Shown here piece by piece: positions 1 through 9,657 of a stretch of 64,000 nt of DNA. The position numbers and the translations under genes are program-made. The DNA is from Pararhodospirillum oryzae (GTDB lineage Bacteria > Pseudomonadota > Alphaproteobacteria > Rhodospirillales > Rhodospirillaceae). Every line of letters begins with the position of its first letter. Position 1 is the first letter of the stretch. Where the stretch lies: contig NZ_BJZO01000001.1 of assembly GCF_007992075.1 (NCBI RefSeq), positions 34,684 through 98,683 of the forward strand, read 5' to 3'. The notes under the pieces are model-generated. The model did no database searches. It was not told the DNA's origin and saw only the letters and a program-made list of their open reading frames with translations.

Positions 1-22
1 GTGTTCCCCTTTTTTCGCAAGG

Positions 23-59
23 ACGGGAAAAGCCAATAATTCAAGTTGGTTTTTCCCGT
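23..59. repeat. Long inverted repeat upstream of the chemotaxis operon
   Basis: Two 14-base arms (23-36 and 46-59) pair at 13 positions plus one G-T wobble around a 9-base loop. The hairpin lies about 160 bases before the first chemotaxis gene. It could end transcription from an upstream gene outside the window or be a leader structure. No long T-run follows on the + strand, so its role is not settled. Confidence 0.5.
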
Positions 60-222
60 TCTGATCTGATCCCCGGCTTTTTTCGCCAATACTTTTTTAT
101 CCAGCCATTGCTCCATATCTCAAGGCATCCCACGTTGTGAGGGGAGAAGCAACCTTGGGGCTTCTCGTCGGCATGATCCCCGTTCCCTGCCCGGGGGCGG
201 CGGCCTGGGGCGAGGATGAAAC

Positions 223-1899
223 GTGATGTTTGCAAACCTTCGGGTGCGGACGCGCCTGCTTCTTCTCACGGTGTTCTTGCTGGGATGCATGGCGGCCTTG
301 TCGGGCCACGCCATGATCCAGATGCAGCATATAAAACAGGCCCTTGACACGGTGTACGTCGATCGGGTGGTGCCCTTGCGCGATCTCAAGGTGATCGCCG
401 ACATGTATGCCGTGAACATCGTGGACACGGCGCACAAAACGCGCAACGGCAACATCACGGGAACCGAGGCCCTGTCGCGGATCGCCGCCGCCCAGAAAAC
501 CATTGGCGACACCTGGAACCGCTACCTGGGCACGTACCTGGCCCCCCGGGAAAAGGCCATCATCGAATCCCTGACGCCCTTGATGAAAAAAGCGGATGGC
601 GAGGTTGCCCGGCTGGTGGGGATCTTGCAATCCGGCCTTCCCGATGAACTGACCCGGTTCACCATCGTGTCGTTGTATCCGGCCATTGATCCGGTTTCCG
701 ATGAAATCTCGCGCCTGATCGACCTTCAGCTTGAGATTGCCGGAACCAAGCATGCCGAGGCGTCGGCGGACTACACCGTTGCGTGGTGGGTGTCGGTGAT
801 CGGCTTCCTGGTCGCGGTGGGCGTGGGTGCCGGGCTGGCGTTCTGGATTATCCGCTCCGTCACCGGTCCCCTGATCGAAGTCCAGAAGGTGATGAGCGAG
901 ATCGAGCACTCGGGCGACCTGAGCCGGCGTCTGGTGGTGCGCTCGAACGACGAGGTCGGGCAGACCGCCGGCGCCTTCAACCGGTTGATGGAGGAACTGG
1001 CCCAGGTCGTGGCCGGAATCAGCGCGGTGGTGGATCGTCTGGCCGCCAATGATCTTGCGGGGCGGGTCGCGGTTTCGGGCAAGGGCGACATGGCCCGCCT
1101 GGGGCAGAACCTCAACCGGTCGCTGGAAGCCTTGTCGGGCACCATGCGCGGGGTGCTGGGGAATATCCGGCAAGTTGCCGTGGCCACGGGGCAGGCCAGT
1201 GCCGCCATCGGGCAGATTTCCGACGGGGCGCAAGGCCAGTTGAACGCCATTCGCCAGATTGGCATCGGCATTCGCCAGTCGGCGGGCGCGGTGGAGGACA
1301 TCGCCAACAACGCCCAGGCCTCCAGCCGCCATGCGCGCGAGGCTTCCGCCCTCACCGCCACCGGCCGGACCCGCATCGCGGAAATGAGCGCGGCCATGAC
1401 CGCGATTGCCGGCAATGCCCGCGAGATTTCCAAGATTACCGGGGTGATCGGTCAGATCGCCGCCCAAACCAACATGCTGTCGCTGAATGCCGCCATCGAG
1501 GCGGCCCGCGCCGGCGAGGCGGGCAAGGGCTTTGCCGTCGTCGCCGAGGAAGTGGGCAAGCTGGCCGAGCATTCCGGGCGATCGGTGGGAGAAATCGACT
1601 CCATGGTTGAAAAGGCCGGCTTGGAATCCACTTGCGGGGTTGATCTGGCCCGTGCGGTGGGCGACAGCATTGAACAGATCGCCAACGGCGTGGGCGAGAC
1701 CGACCGCATGGCCGGAGCCATCGCGGCGGCGGTGGAACAGCAGTCGGCCGCCATGGAACAGATTCGCGCCAGCATCGAGGATCTGGGGCGCATCGGCACC
1801 ACCAATGCCTCGGCCTCGGAGGAAGTCACGGCGACGATGGTGGAACTGTCCCGCCTTGCCGACCAGACCCGCACCGACGTGGAACGGTTCATCTATTAG
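223..1899 (+). CDS. Methyl-accepting chemotaxis protein
   Basis: Inner-membrane chemoreceptor of 558 residues. A first membrane segment lies at about residues 10-31, a periplasmic part of about 155 residues follows (probably a four-helix bundle), and a second membrane segment lies at about 187-210. A HAMP domain and a linker come next, then the cytoplasmic signalling coiled coil. The conserved hairpin tip begins [20 protein letters not shown] at residue 415. It should signal to the CheA and CheW encoded downstream and be methylated and demethylated by the CheR and CheB of the same operon. The ligand cannot be read from the sequence. The ATG follows an AGGA at normal spacing. It is the first gene of a same-strand run to 10.8 kb. 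Confidence 0.93.
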   Translation: MMFANLRVRTRLLLLTVFLLGCMAALSGHAMIQMQHIKQALDTVYVDRVVPLRDLKVIADMYAVNIVDTAHKTRNGNITGTEALSRIAAAQKTIGDTWNRYLGTYLAPREKAIIESLTPLMKKADGEVARLVGILQSGLPDELTRFTIVSLYPAIDPVSDEISRLIDLQLEIAGTKHAEASADYTVAWWVSVIGFLVAVGVGAGLAFWIIRSVTGPLIEVQKVMSEIEHSGDLSRRLVVRSNDEVGQTAGAFNRLMEELAQVVAGISAVVDRLAANDLAGRVAVSGKGDMARLGQNLNRSLEALSGTMRGVLGNIRQVAVATGQASAAIGQISDGAQGQLNAIRQIGIGIRQSAGAVEDIANNAQASSRHAREASALTATGRTRIAEMSAAMTAIAGNAREISKITGVIGQIAAQTNMLSLNAAIEAARAGEAGKGFAVVAEEVGKLAEHSGRSVGEIDSMVEKAGLESTCGVDLARAVGDSIEQIANGVGETDRMAGAIAAAVEQQSAAMEQIRASIEDLGRIGTTNASASEEVTATMVELSRLADQTRTDVERFIY

Positions 1900-1964
1900 G
1901 AAGGTCATTTTCCTTCGTTTGGGTGTGATCGGATCCTTTCCAGGAACGAGAGGGAACCTTGTCA

Positions 1965-3470
1965 ATGCGGGTCATGGTTTTCGACGTTGGCCAGCGCCCT
2001 TATGCCCTTCCGATCGAGGTTGTCGGCCAGGTGGTGAATCCCGGGGTGGTCACGCCGGTGCCCTTTGTTCCCGACTGGCTGGAAGGCGTGGGCGCGGTGG
2101 ACGGGCGGATTGTCCCCCAGATCCGGCTTTCCGTGCGCCTGGGCCTGGAAGCCTTGGGATCGACGGATCCCGGTGCCGGCCAGCGGCTGCTGGTGACGGC
2201 GCAAGGGGGGCTGTTGCTGCTGGCCGTGGACCGGGTCCGGCGCATGGTCGATGTTCCCTCTCGCGATCTGGTGCCGGTCGGGTCCCCCGGGCCTGCGCCG
2301 GAGAAACACGAGGAACAGGAAAACGCGCGGGAGGAAGTCCGCTTCGAGGAGGGGGGCGAGGAACAGCGGGAGCGGACTCCCCCCCTTCTTTCCAAGGCGG
2401 TGAAGGGCCAGTTCCGGCTGCGGGATGAAAGCGTGCTGCTGCTTGACGCGGATGTCCTGGGCCTGGATGCCCTTGAGGGCGTTGGACGCGGCGCGCCCGG
2501 CGGTGCTGGTTTCGGGGGCGGAGGCCTGCACGTGGCGGCGGCTCCGGCGCGCAGGGCCTCCGCCCCCGCCGCGTCGTTTGGCGTCCTGGTGGTGAATGTC
2601 GCGGGTGAATCCTACGCTTTTCCCATTGAACGGGTGCGGGAGGTCGCCCCGGTGGGAACCCTCACCCCGCTTCCCGGCGCCCCCCCCGAGGTGGCGGGCC
2701 TGGCCGTGCTGCGCGCCCAGCCCCGCCTCGTGCTTTCACTGGCCGCGTTGCTGGGACTTTCCGACCCCAGGCCCGACAGCGTTCTGGTCGCGATCGAACA
2801 CAACGACGTTTCCCTGCTGTTCGCCTGCCCGGAACTGGTGGGGTTGCGCCGCTTCTCCGAGGACAGGCGCGAACGGACCCAGGCCGATGTGCTGGAAGCC
2901 TACCTGACCGATGCCCAGGGCAAGGTTACCTGTCTTTTGTCGCTTGAACGCCTGCTGGGTCCGGGACGCGCGCGGATGATCCGTCGCTTCCTGCCCGACA
3001 CCGCGCCCCCCGTGGAGGCCGGGGGCGATCTTGGCCCCGGCAAGGCCCCGCCGCCCCGCCGGCGCGTGTTGCTGCTCAAGGCCGGGCGTGAAACCTGTGC
3101 CCTCGACATTGCCCGGATCGAGCGCATCGTGCCGTGGGTCGCGCCGAGCGGACTTCCCGATGCCCTGGGCGATCAGGTCGGGGTCACGGCGGTGGGCGGG
3201 CGAATCCTGCCCGTGGCCGATCTGCCCCAGCTGGTGGAAGGCGAAGCCCTGGATGGGCCGCGCTCGGTCTACGTGGTGGTTCAGGTCAACCCGGCCCGGG
3301 GAGAAACCTGGGCGCTGGCCACCAGCGCCGTGTCGCGCCTTGTTGACCTGCCGGCGGGCACCGTGCGCGACGAGGGGGGCTCGGGCGTCGTGCGCGGCGT
3401 GGGTCAGGTTGACGGGACCTTGATCTCGCTCCTGGACGTGGGCGCCTTGCGGGGGAGCCCACCCTCATGA
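1965..3470 (+). CDS. CheW-type coupling protein with three CheW domains
   Basis: A 501-residue cytoplasmic protein with three consecutive CheW-like beta-barrel domains, at about residues 1-170, 205-350 and 365-498. Each opens with the family's strand pattern (MVFDVGQRPYALPIE; VVNVAGESYAFPIE; LLLKAGRETCALDI). The first is split by a charged Glu/Arg-rich insertion near residues 110-140. CheW domains normally bridge receptors and CheA, so a triple protein could hold several receptors or kinases in one array (inference). The ATG at 1965 is preferred over the in-frame TTG at 1959 because GAGAGGGA at 1949 then has normal spacing. The stop overlaps the cheB start as ATGA. Confidence 0.85.
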   Translation: MRVMVFDVGQRPYALPIEVVGQVVNPGVVTPVPFVPDWLEGVGAVDGRIVPQIRLSVRLGLEALGSTDPGAGQRLLVTAQGGLLLLAVDRVRRMVDVPSRDLVPVGSPGPAPEKHEEQENAREEVRFEEGGEEQRERTPPLLSKAVKGQFRLRDESVLLLDADVLGLDALEGVGRGAPGGAGFGGGGLHVAAAPARRASAPAASFGVLVVNVAGESYAFPIERVREVAPVGTLTPLPGAPPEVAGLAVLRAQPRLVLSLAALLGLSDPRPDSVLVAIEHNDVSLLFACPELVGLRRFSEDRRERTQADVLEAYLTDAQGKVTCLLSLERLLGPGRARMIRRFLPDTAPPVEAGGDLGPGKAPPPRRRVLLLKAGRETCALDIARIERIVPWVAPSGLPDALGDQVGVTAVGGRILPVADLPQLVEGEALDGPRSVYVVVQVNPARGETWALATSAVSRLVDLPAGTVRDEGGSGVVRGVGQVDGTLISLLDVGALRGSPPS

Positions 3471-4591
3471 GCGCCTTGTCTCCCCTGATCCGGCCCATCC
3501 GCCTGATGATCGTTGACGATTCCGGTTTCATGCGTCTGGCCGTGCGCAAGATGGTGGAAGGCGAAAAGGATATCGAGGTGGTGGGCGAGGCCCGCGACGG
3601 CGAGGCCGCCTTGTCGTTGCTTGAAAGCGTCCGGCCCGACGTGATCACCATGGATGTCGAGATGCCCAACCTCGATGGCCTGGCCACGACCCGCGCCATC
3701 ATGCGCCGGCGTCCCTTGCCGATCATCATGCTGAGCAGCCTGACCCAGAAAGGGGCCCAGACCACCGTGCAGGCCCTGGAGGCGGGGGCGGTTGATTTCA
3801 TATCGAAGTCATCGTCTTTCGTGCAGCTCGATATCGTGGGCATCGACAAGGAACTGCGCGAGAAGATCCGCTACTGGGGCCGTCACCCCCTGGCCCGGCC
3901 TGCGCCGGGGCAGCCCGCCACCGCCCGGGCCCAGGCGGCCCCGACCGCTTCCTTGCCGGCCTTGCGGGCCTGCCGGCGGCCGGGGGAGGTTGATCTGGTC
4001 GTGGTGGGCGTGTCCACCGGGGGCCCGCGCATGTTGCCCGCCTTCCTCAAGGCCTGCGGCCGGCTGGCGTGCCCCATGGTCGTGGCCCAGCACATGCCCC
4101 CCCAGTACACCGCCAGCCTCGCCATGCACCTGCGCCAGGACACCGGCCTTGAGGTCAGCGAAGGCAGCGAGGGCACGGTGCTGGCTCCGGGAACCGTGAC
4201 CGTGCTGCCGGGGGGCCAGGATGGAGGCCTGACCCCGGGGCTGGGGTCCACCTGGGTTCTGACGCTGCGCGTGCTGGCCAGCGCAAGCATTCATCCAAGC
4301 GTGGATCATTTGTTCGAAACGGCCCTGGGGGTCGCGAAAACGCCGGTGGCGGTCGTCCTGACCGGGATGGGGCGCGACGGCACCCAAGGCGCGGGCGCCT
4401 TCGCGCGGCGCGCCTTGCCGGTGGTGGTTCAAGAACCCGGGGAATGCGTGGTGGCCGGCATGCCGTTCTCGGTTCTGGAGGCCGGGCACGCCTCCCATGT
4501 CTTTCCCGTCGCCCGGCTGGGCGCGACCTTGCAGGAGTGGTGTTCTCCCGGCGCCTCTCGTCCGGCACCGGACCCGGAACGAGGACTTTAA
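3467..4591 (+). CDS. cheB: Chemotaxis response regulator protein-glutamate methylesterase CheB
   Basis: A 374-residue CheB: N-terminal receiver with acidic pair D17-D18 and phosphoacceptor D63, a linker rich in Ala and Pro, and a C-terminal methylesterase domain. The catalytic triad is visible as S183 (GVSTGGPR), H209 (VAQHMP) and D304 (GMGRDGT). It removes methyl groups from receptor glutamates and may deamidate glutamines, giving adaptation opposite to CheR. Translation is probably coupled to the preceding gene through the ATGA overlap. Length and motifs match the family with nothing missing. Confidence 0.95.
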   Translation: MSALSPLIRPIRLMIVDDSGFMRLAVRKMVEGEKDIEVVGEARDGEAALSLLESVRPDVITMDVEMPNLDGLATTRAIMRRRPLPIIMLSSLTQKGAQTTVQALEAGAVDFISKSSSFVQLDIVGIDKELREKIRYWGRHPLARPAPGQPATARAQAAPTASLPALRACRRPGEVDLVVVGVSTGGPRMLPAFLKACGRLACPMVVAQHMPPQYTASLAMHLRQDTGLEVSEGSEGTVLAPGTVTVLPGGQDGGLTPGLGSTWVLTLRVLASASIHPSVDHLFETALGVAKTPVAVVLTGMGRDGTQGAGAFARRALPVVVQEPGECVVAGMPFSVLEAGHASHVFPVARLGATLQEWCSPGASRPAPDPERGL

Positions 4592-4607
4592 GAAAAAGGA
4601 TAAGGAA

Positions 4608-5015
4608 ATGGCTGTCAAGGTGATGATTGTAGATGATTCTTTCATGATGCGCATGCTGATCGCCGACGTAGTCAAGGCGGATCCGGACCTGAGTGTCGTG
4701 GGCGACGCCGACAATGGAAAAACCGCGATGGACCGCGTGGCCGGGTTCGCGCCCGATGTCGTGTTGCTGGACATCGAAATGCCGGTGATGGACGGCCTGG
4801 AAACCCTGAAGCGTCTTAAGCTCGCGAGCCGGGCCAAGGTGATCATCGTGTCGTCGGTGGCCCAGGTGGGCTCCCCGCAGGCGATGGAAGCCCGCCGCCT
4901 GGGCGCCTTCGACGTGATCGCCAAGCCCTCGGGCGCCATGAGCCTGGACCTGAAGGAAAAACGGGGCAGCGAAATCGTGAGGGCCGTGCGCAAGGCGGCG
5001 GGGTTGCCCGCGTAA
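4608..5015 (+). CDS. Single-domain response regulator (CheB-type receiver)
   Basis: A 135-residue lone receiver domain. Acidic residues D9-D10, phosphoacceptor D55 (VVLLDIEMPVMDG) and the conserved Ser-Ser and Lys of the fourth and fifth strands are present. Its C-terminal half (AxxxGAFDVIAKPSG) resembles the receiver of CheB more than CheY, but no methylesterase domain follows. It probably accepts phosphate from the adjacent CheA and acts as the output or a phosphate sink. The start at 4608 is chosen because the receiver fold begins at once and AGGATAAGGA precedes it. Longer upstream frames overlap cheB. Confidence 0.88.
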   Translation: MAVKVMIVDDSFMMRMLIADVVKADPDLSVVGDADNGKTAMDRVAGFAPDVVLLDIEMPVMDGLETLKRLKLASRAKVIIVSSVAQVGSPQAMEARRLGAFDVIAKPSGAMSLDLKEKRGSEIVRAVRKAAGLPA

Positions 5016-5049
5016 GCACACACGTTCGGGCGGCAGGGGGAACCCAGAC

Positions 5050-8000
5050 ATGAGCGACATGGCCGATATGCTATGGCAGGAATTCGGGGTCGAGACCGAG
5101 GAGCATTTCGAGCTGATCGAACCGCTTCTGGTGGCGGCGGATTCCCGTCCCGTGACCGGCGACGAAATCGCGCAATTGTTCCGCTCGTTCCATTCGGTCA
5201 AGGGCCTGTCGCGGGCCATGGATCTGGCGGGGATGGAGCGGCTGGCCCATGTGGCCGAGGATCTGCTGGGGCTGGTGCGGGAAGGTCAACGCCCCCTGGA
5301 CGGCCCCGCCATCGCCTTGCTGCTGGCCGCCCTGGACGCGCTCAAGGTCTTGCGTGAAACCGCCATCACCAGCCGGGCCGACGCGCCCCCGCCGTCCGAC
5401 CTGGTGGAAGAGCTGGCGCGAGCGTGCGAGGGGGGCGCTCCCACGACACCCGCGCCGGCCGCGCCGGCCGCCCCGGCCTCCGTTCCCTCCCAGGCCGCTC
5501 CCGCCGCGCCCGCGCCGGCGGCGGCGCCGCCTCCGGTGCCGCCCGATCCTCCGGCCGAGGCGCCCCTGGCGCTGGGGGCCGATCCCGAGATGCTCACCTT
5601 CTACGCCGAGATGATGGAAGAGCATCTGCCGGTTCTGGCCCGGGCCGTGGTCAATGCCGGCGGGGACGCCGAGGCGCGCGCGCGGGCCCTGGAATCCATT
5701 GAGGTCTTGCATCACGCCTCGCTGGCCATGGGCTTCGAGGGGACGGCCGGGCATCTGGCCGACATGCGCGCGGTGCTGGCCGCCCCGACCCCGGCCCCGG
5801 ACCGTCATCTTCTCACCGACTCCCTGGGCCACATCCGGGCCCACCTGGAGCTGATCGCGCGCGAGATGCCGGGCGGTGGAGCCCCGTCGCAGGCCCTGGC
5901 CGAGCGTCTGCGCATTGCCCTGCAAACCGAGCTGCATTCCCTGGTCGAGGGGGCGCTGGGGGTGCTGGCCCGCTTTGGGGCCGGTGGCCCGGGCGAGGCT
6001 CCCGGCGATGGCGGGGCCGGCCTCGCGCCGGAAAGCGATGATGTCCTGGCCGAGGAAATGGCCCGTCTCGCCCGTTCCGTCTGCACTTTTTTCCTGTTCC
6101 TCGACCTTTCCCAGGCGGCCAAGCTCTTGCTGATGGTCGAGGATGTGTACACGCGGGTCGCGCGCAGCGAACTGTTCGTTCATCCCGAGATTCTGGCCCT
6201 GACCAACGAGGTTTTCCAGCGGGTCACCGAACTCGCCGACGACACGGGGCGTTCGGGCGATTTTCCCGACCAGGTGGTTGACGGCCTGCTGGCCCGGTTT
6301 CGCGAATCCCTGCTGGCCAGCACCCGGGCCGGCGAGGACACGCCACCGGTCATGGCCCTGAAAGCGGTTCTGGCCCAATACGATATCAACGACAGCCTGG
6401 TGGAAATCCTCTCCGTCCAGAATATTCACGATCTGGTGAGCGCGGTGGAACAGGGCCGCCATCAGATTTACGAGATCCTGGCCGATCTCGAAGGCGACGA
6501 GCGCCTGGCGATGGCCTTCGTGGAGTGGCTGAAAGCCCAGTGCACCCCCATCACCAACCGCACGGTGTTCAAGGGCGAAGGCACCTGGTTCGAGTTCCTG
6601 GTGGTGTCCAGCGCGCCCCCGCCGGCGGTGGAGGAAGGGATCAAGGCCCTGGATCCCGAGGGCCGGCGCCTGCGCATCCGTCCTTGCCTGATCCGTCCCG
6701 AGGCGCCCGCGGCCACCGCCGCCGCCAGACCCGCCGCCCGCCCTCCCGAGGAGGCTCCCGCCGCCCAGCCCAGTGGCCGCGCCGCCGGGGTCATGCGGGT
6801 GCGCGGAGAAACCGTTGATCACCTGATGGCCCAGGTCGGCGAGCTGGTCACCCTGGGCAACATGATGCGCACGGCGACCCGGGGCGCCGGGGCCGCCCAG
6901 GCCCTGCGCCGCCTGGGCGAGGCCATCCGCGCGTCCTCCCTGGCGGGCGGGCCGGCCCTGGGCTGGCTGGAAACCCTGGAAGGCGCCTGGGCGGGCCTGG
7001 AGGCGTGCGAGGAGCAGCTGGGCAGCGCGGTGGTCCGTCTGGAGGAGGCCACCTTGGACCTGCGGGTGGTGGCCTTGGAAACGGTGTTCAACCGGTTTCC
7101 CCGGGTGGTGCGTGACGTTGCCCAGTCCTGCGGCAAGCAGGTCCGCCTGGAAACCGAGGGCGCCGAGGTTCGCATCGACAAGGGCATGCTGGATTTGTTG
7201 ATGGACCCCCTGATGCACATGGTCCGCAACGCCATTGACCACGGCATCGAACGCCCCGACGAACGGGCCGCCCGGGGCAAGCCCGTGCCGGCGACGGTGC
7301 GCTTGAGCGCGCTCAGCCGGGGCAACCGGGTGGAAATCCGGATCACCGATGATGGCAGAGGCCTTGATCTGGCTCGGATCCGGGAACGCGCCGTCGAGCG
7401 CGGCCTGGTCAGCGCCGCCGATGCGCCGCACCTGGATGACGAGGCCGTGAGTGCCTTTATTTTCGACCCCGGTTTTTCAACCGCCGAAACGGTCAGTGCC
7501 CTGTCGGGGCGCGGCGTGGGCATGGACGTGGTGCGCTCCAACGTGCAGCGCCTGGGGGGCACGATGACCATCGAGACCCGGGCCGGGCAGGGCAGCACCT
7601 TTATCCTGGTCCTGCCCCTGTCGGCGGCGATCCAGAAGGTTCTGCTGGTGGAAGCGGGGGGGCGAACCCTGGCCATTCCCGAGCGCTTCCTGGCCGAGAT
7701 CCACCAGATCCGCCCGGAGGAAACGCAAACCGTGCGCGGGCGCCCCGCGATCTTGTTGCGTCAGGCCACCATGCCCATTTTTTCCTTGTCCGACCTTCTG
7801 GGGTTTTCCAGCGAGACAGCCACCACGCCGGGATCCTTCTCGCAACGGCCCCTGGTCATCCTGCACAACGGGCGTCACCGGCTGGGCCTGGCCGTCGATC
7901 GCCTGCACCGGCGTCAGGACTTGTTCGTCAAGGAGATCCCCCCCGTTCTTGCCGCGATTCCGGGCATCGGCGGGGCCTCGATCGCGGGGGATGGAACCGT

Positions 8001-8121
8001 GGTGCTGATCTTGGACGGGGATGATCTCTTCCGTTTGGCCGAGGGACGCGCCGAGACCGGCATTCGCAAAGGAGATAAGGGAAAAACACAACAAACAGAG
8101 GGCATTGGACATCCAGCCTGA
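5050..8121 (+). CDS. cheA: Chemotaxis histidine kinase CheA
   Basis: A 1023-residue CheA. An N-terminal HPt domain carries phosphoacceptor H48 (FRSFHSVKG). A Pro/Ala linker (about 130-172) leads to a second, degenerate HPt-like helical region around H221-H222. A dimerisation segment follows (from about 600), then a HATPase domain with N box (N727, HMVRNAIDHG), G1 box (DDGRGLD at 767) and G2 box (SGRGVGMDV), and a C-terminal CheW-like domain. There is no fused receiver, which fits the separate receivers encoded on both sides. It is longer than classical CheA (about 650 residues) because of the extra HPt-like part. It phosphorylates CheB and the two receiver proteins of this operon (inference from context). 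Confidence 0.93.
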   Translation: MSDMADMLWQEFGVETEEHFELIEPLLVAADSRPVTGDEIAQLFRSFHSVKGLSRAMDLAGMERLAHVAEDLLGLVREGQRPLDGPAIALLLAALDALKVLRETAITSRADAPPPSDLVEELARACEGGAPTTPAPAAPAAPASVPSQAAPAAPAPAAAPPPVPPDPPAEAPLALGADPEMLTFYAEMMEEHLPVLARAVVNAGGDAEARARALESIEVLHHASLAMGFEGTAGHLADMRAVLAAPTPAPDRHLLTDSLGHIRAHLELIAREMPGGGAPSQALAERLRIALQTELHSLVEGALGVLARFGAGGPGEAPGDGGAGLAPESDDVLAEEMARLARSVCTFFLFLDLSQAAKLLLMVEDVYTRVARSELFVHPEILALTNEVFQRVTELADDTGRSGDFPDQVVDGLLARFRESLLASTRAGEDTPPVMALKAVLAQYDINDSLVEILSVQNIHDLVSAVEQGRHQIYEILADLEGDERLAMAFVEWLKAQCTPITNRTVFKGEGTWFEFLVVSSAPPPAVEEGIKALDPEGRRLRIRPCLIRPEAPAATAAARPAARPPEEAPAAQPSGRAAGVMRVRGETVDHLMAQVGELVTLGNMMRTATRGAGAAQALRRLGEAIRASSLAGGPALGWLETLEGAWAGLEACEEQLGSAVVRLEEATLDLRVVALETVFNRFPRVVRDVAQSCGKQVRLETEGAEVRIDKGMLDLLMDPLMHMVRNAIDHGIERPDERAARGKPVPATVRLSALSRGNRVEIRITDDGRGLDLARIRERAVERGLVSAADAPHLDDEAVSAFIFDPGFSTAETVSALSGRGVGMDVVRSNVQRLGGTMTIETRAGQGSTFILVLPLSAAIQKVLLVEAGGRTLAIPERFLAEIHQIRPEETQTVRGRPAILLRQATMPIFSLSDLLGFSSETATTPGSFSQRPLVILHNGRHRLGLAVDRLHRRQDLFVKEIPPVLAAIPGIGGASIAGDGTVVLILDGDDLFRLAEGRAETGIRKGDKGKTQQTEGIGHPA

Positions 8122-8177
8122 TCCGCTTTGACCGGGTTGCCGGCATCGTCCGGCGGCCCCCGAACAAGGAAAACGGG

Positions 8178-8612
8178 ATGCGCGAATACCTTCAGGTCAC
8201 GGCGGGACGATACAAGGTGCTCGTGGACGCGCGCCAGGTGCAAGCCGTCGTGGCCTTGCCGGCGGACGTCTGGGCCAGGGGGCATACCCTGTGGCGCGGG
8301 CGGATCTTGCCTCTGATCGACCTGGCCCGGATCCTGGGGGAAAAGCCGGCTTCCGACTGCCCCCGGGAGAGTTGCGCCCTGGTCATGGACGACTTCACGG
8401 GGCATTCGGGCATCCTGGCGCCCAGCCACGTCGGTCCCCTCGTGTGCCTGGACGAGGAAACCCTTCATCCCCTGCCCGGGGGCCTTCCCGACTCCGTGGC
8501 CGACTGGTTCGACGGCGTGGCGGTCAACGAGGAGGGCGTGCCCGGAGCCTTGTGTCTCAAGGTCGGGGTGGCACTGTCCCGCGCCGAGGACGGGGGGGAG
8601 AGCCAGCCATGA
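8178..8612 (+). CDS. CheW-like coupling protein
   Basis: A 144-residue single CheW-like domain. The opening strand pattern (YLQVTAGRYKVLVDARQVQAV) and the later RGRILPLIDLARILG segment fit the fold, although overall similarity to classical CheW is modest. It lies between cheA and cheR, and its TGA overlaps the cheR start as ATGA, so the two are probably translationally coupled. Likely role: linking receptor tips to CheA, alongside the triple-CheW protein. Confidence 0.8.
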   Translation: MREYLQVTAGRYKVLVDARQVQAVVALPADVWARGHTLWRGRILPLIDLARILGEKPASDCPRESCALVMDDFTGHSGILAPSHVGPLVCLDEETLHPLPGGLPDSVADWFDGVAVNEEGVPGALCLKVGVALSRAEDGGESQP

Positions 8613-9643
8613 ATGATTCGCCCTCCCGTCGCCTGGAAGAAAAACTCGCCTTGATGCGGGGCGCCTTGCAGCCCTCCGTCCCGGCGCCACCACCTCGCCC
8701 GATTTCCCCTGTCCTGCCGCCCCTGCCGGCGGACGGGAGAGCGGGCACGACGACAACGGCCCAGTCGGTGGGAGGCTTCGTCGACTGGCTGGCGGCGGAA
8801 GTGTGCCGGCGGGTGGGAATCGCCGTGAATGATTCGGTGCGCGCCAAACTCGCGGCGGTCGTCGCGCCCATTCCGCCCCCGGCCCTCAGGGAGTGGGCGG
8901 ATCGCCTGCTGCACAAGGACGCCAGTGATCCCGAATGGCTGTCGCTGGTCGAGATGCTGACGGTTCACGAAACCTACTTCATGCGTGATCCCAACCAGAT
9001 CGATTTCGCCCGGCGCACCGCGTTCGCCGAGGTCATCGAAAGCCAGCGCCGCGTCCCGGCACCGCGATTGCGGTTGTGGTCGGCCGCCTGCTCCACGGGC
9101 GAGGAGGCCTACACCCTGGCCATTCTGGCCTTGCTCGCCCTGGCCGACGCCGGCGAGGCTTCCCTGGAACCCGACGGCACCGTGCGCGCTCCCCGGCGCT
9201 GGAGCATTGATGTCCTGGGCACCGACCTGTCGCGCCAGGCGGTCCGCCGCGCCCAGGAGGGCGTCTACCAGGACCACGGCATGGGCGCGTTTCGCAATCT
9301 GCCCACGGGCCTGTGGCGCTACTTCGTGGCCCTGCCGCGCAGCGAGGGGCCGTTGGTCGGCGTGAACTCATGGCGGGTGCGCGACGATATCCGTTCCCTG
9401 GTGCGCTTTCGCCAGTTCAACCTGCTTTCACCCCAACCAGCGATCGAAGGCGTTGATCTTGTCTTTTGCCGGAACGTTCTGATCTACTTCAATGCATGGG
9501 GCAAGAACCACGCCTACCGGCTGATCTGCCACGCCCTGCGACCCGGCGGATACGCCGTGTTCGGGCCCACCGACGTGCCGGACGACCCCAATTTGTTCAA
9601 GGCCCAGTGGGGCCCCTCGACCGTCATCTACCGCAAGGCGTGA
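8609..9643 (+). CDS. cheR: Chemotaxis protein methyltransferase CheR
   Basis: A 344-residue CheR. After a Pro-rich, probably unstructured N-terminal stretch of about 50 residues comes the helical CheR N domain, then the S-adenosylmethionine-binding domain with SAACSTGEEAYTLAILAL and the family hallmark FCRNVLIYFN near the end. It methylates receptor glutamates during adaptation. The start at 8609 overlaps the cheW stop; longer frames into cheW are out-of-frame readings of that gene. The usual 270-290 residues are exceeded by the N-terminal extension. Confidence 0.93.
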   Translation: MNDSPSRRLEEKLALMRGALQPSVPAPPPRPISPVLPPLPADGRAGTTTTAQSVGGFVDWLAAEVCRRVGIAVNDSVRAKLAAVVAPIPPPALREWADRLLHKDASDPEWLSLVEMLTVHETYFMRDPNQIDFARRTAFAEVIESQRRVPAPRLRLWSAACSTGEEAYTLAILALLALADAGEASLEPDGTVRAPRRWSIDVLGTDLSRQAVRRAQEGVYQDHGMGAFRNLPTGLWRYFVALPRSEGPLVGVNSWRVRDDIRSLVRFRQFNLLSPQPAIEGVDLVFCRNVLIYFNAWGKNHAYRLICHALRPGGYAVFGPTDVPDDPNLFKAQWGPSTVIYRKA

Positions 9644-9657
9644 GGAGAGTTCGCGAG

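Noticed and set aside
97..1965. Very long open frame on the - strand opposite the MCP gene
   Set aside because: High GC content suppresses stop codons in antisense frames. The peptide is rich in His, Gly and Arg and lacks any domain, while the + strand MCP is unmistakable.
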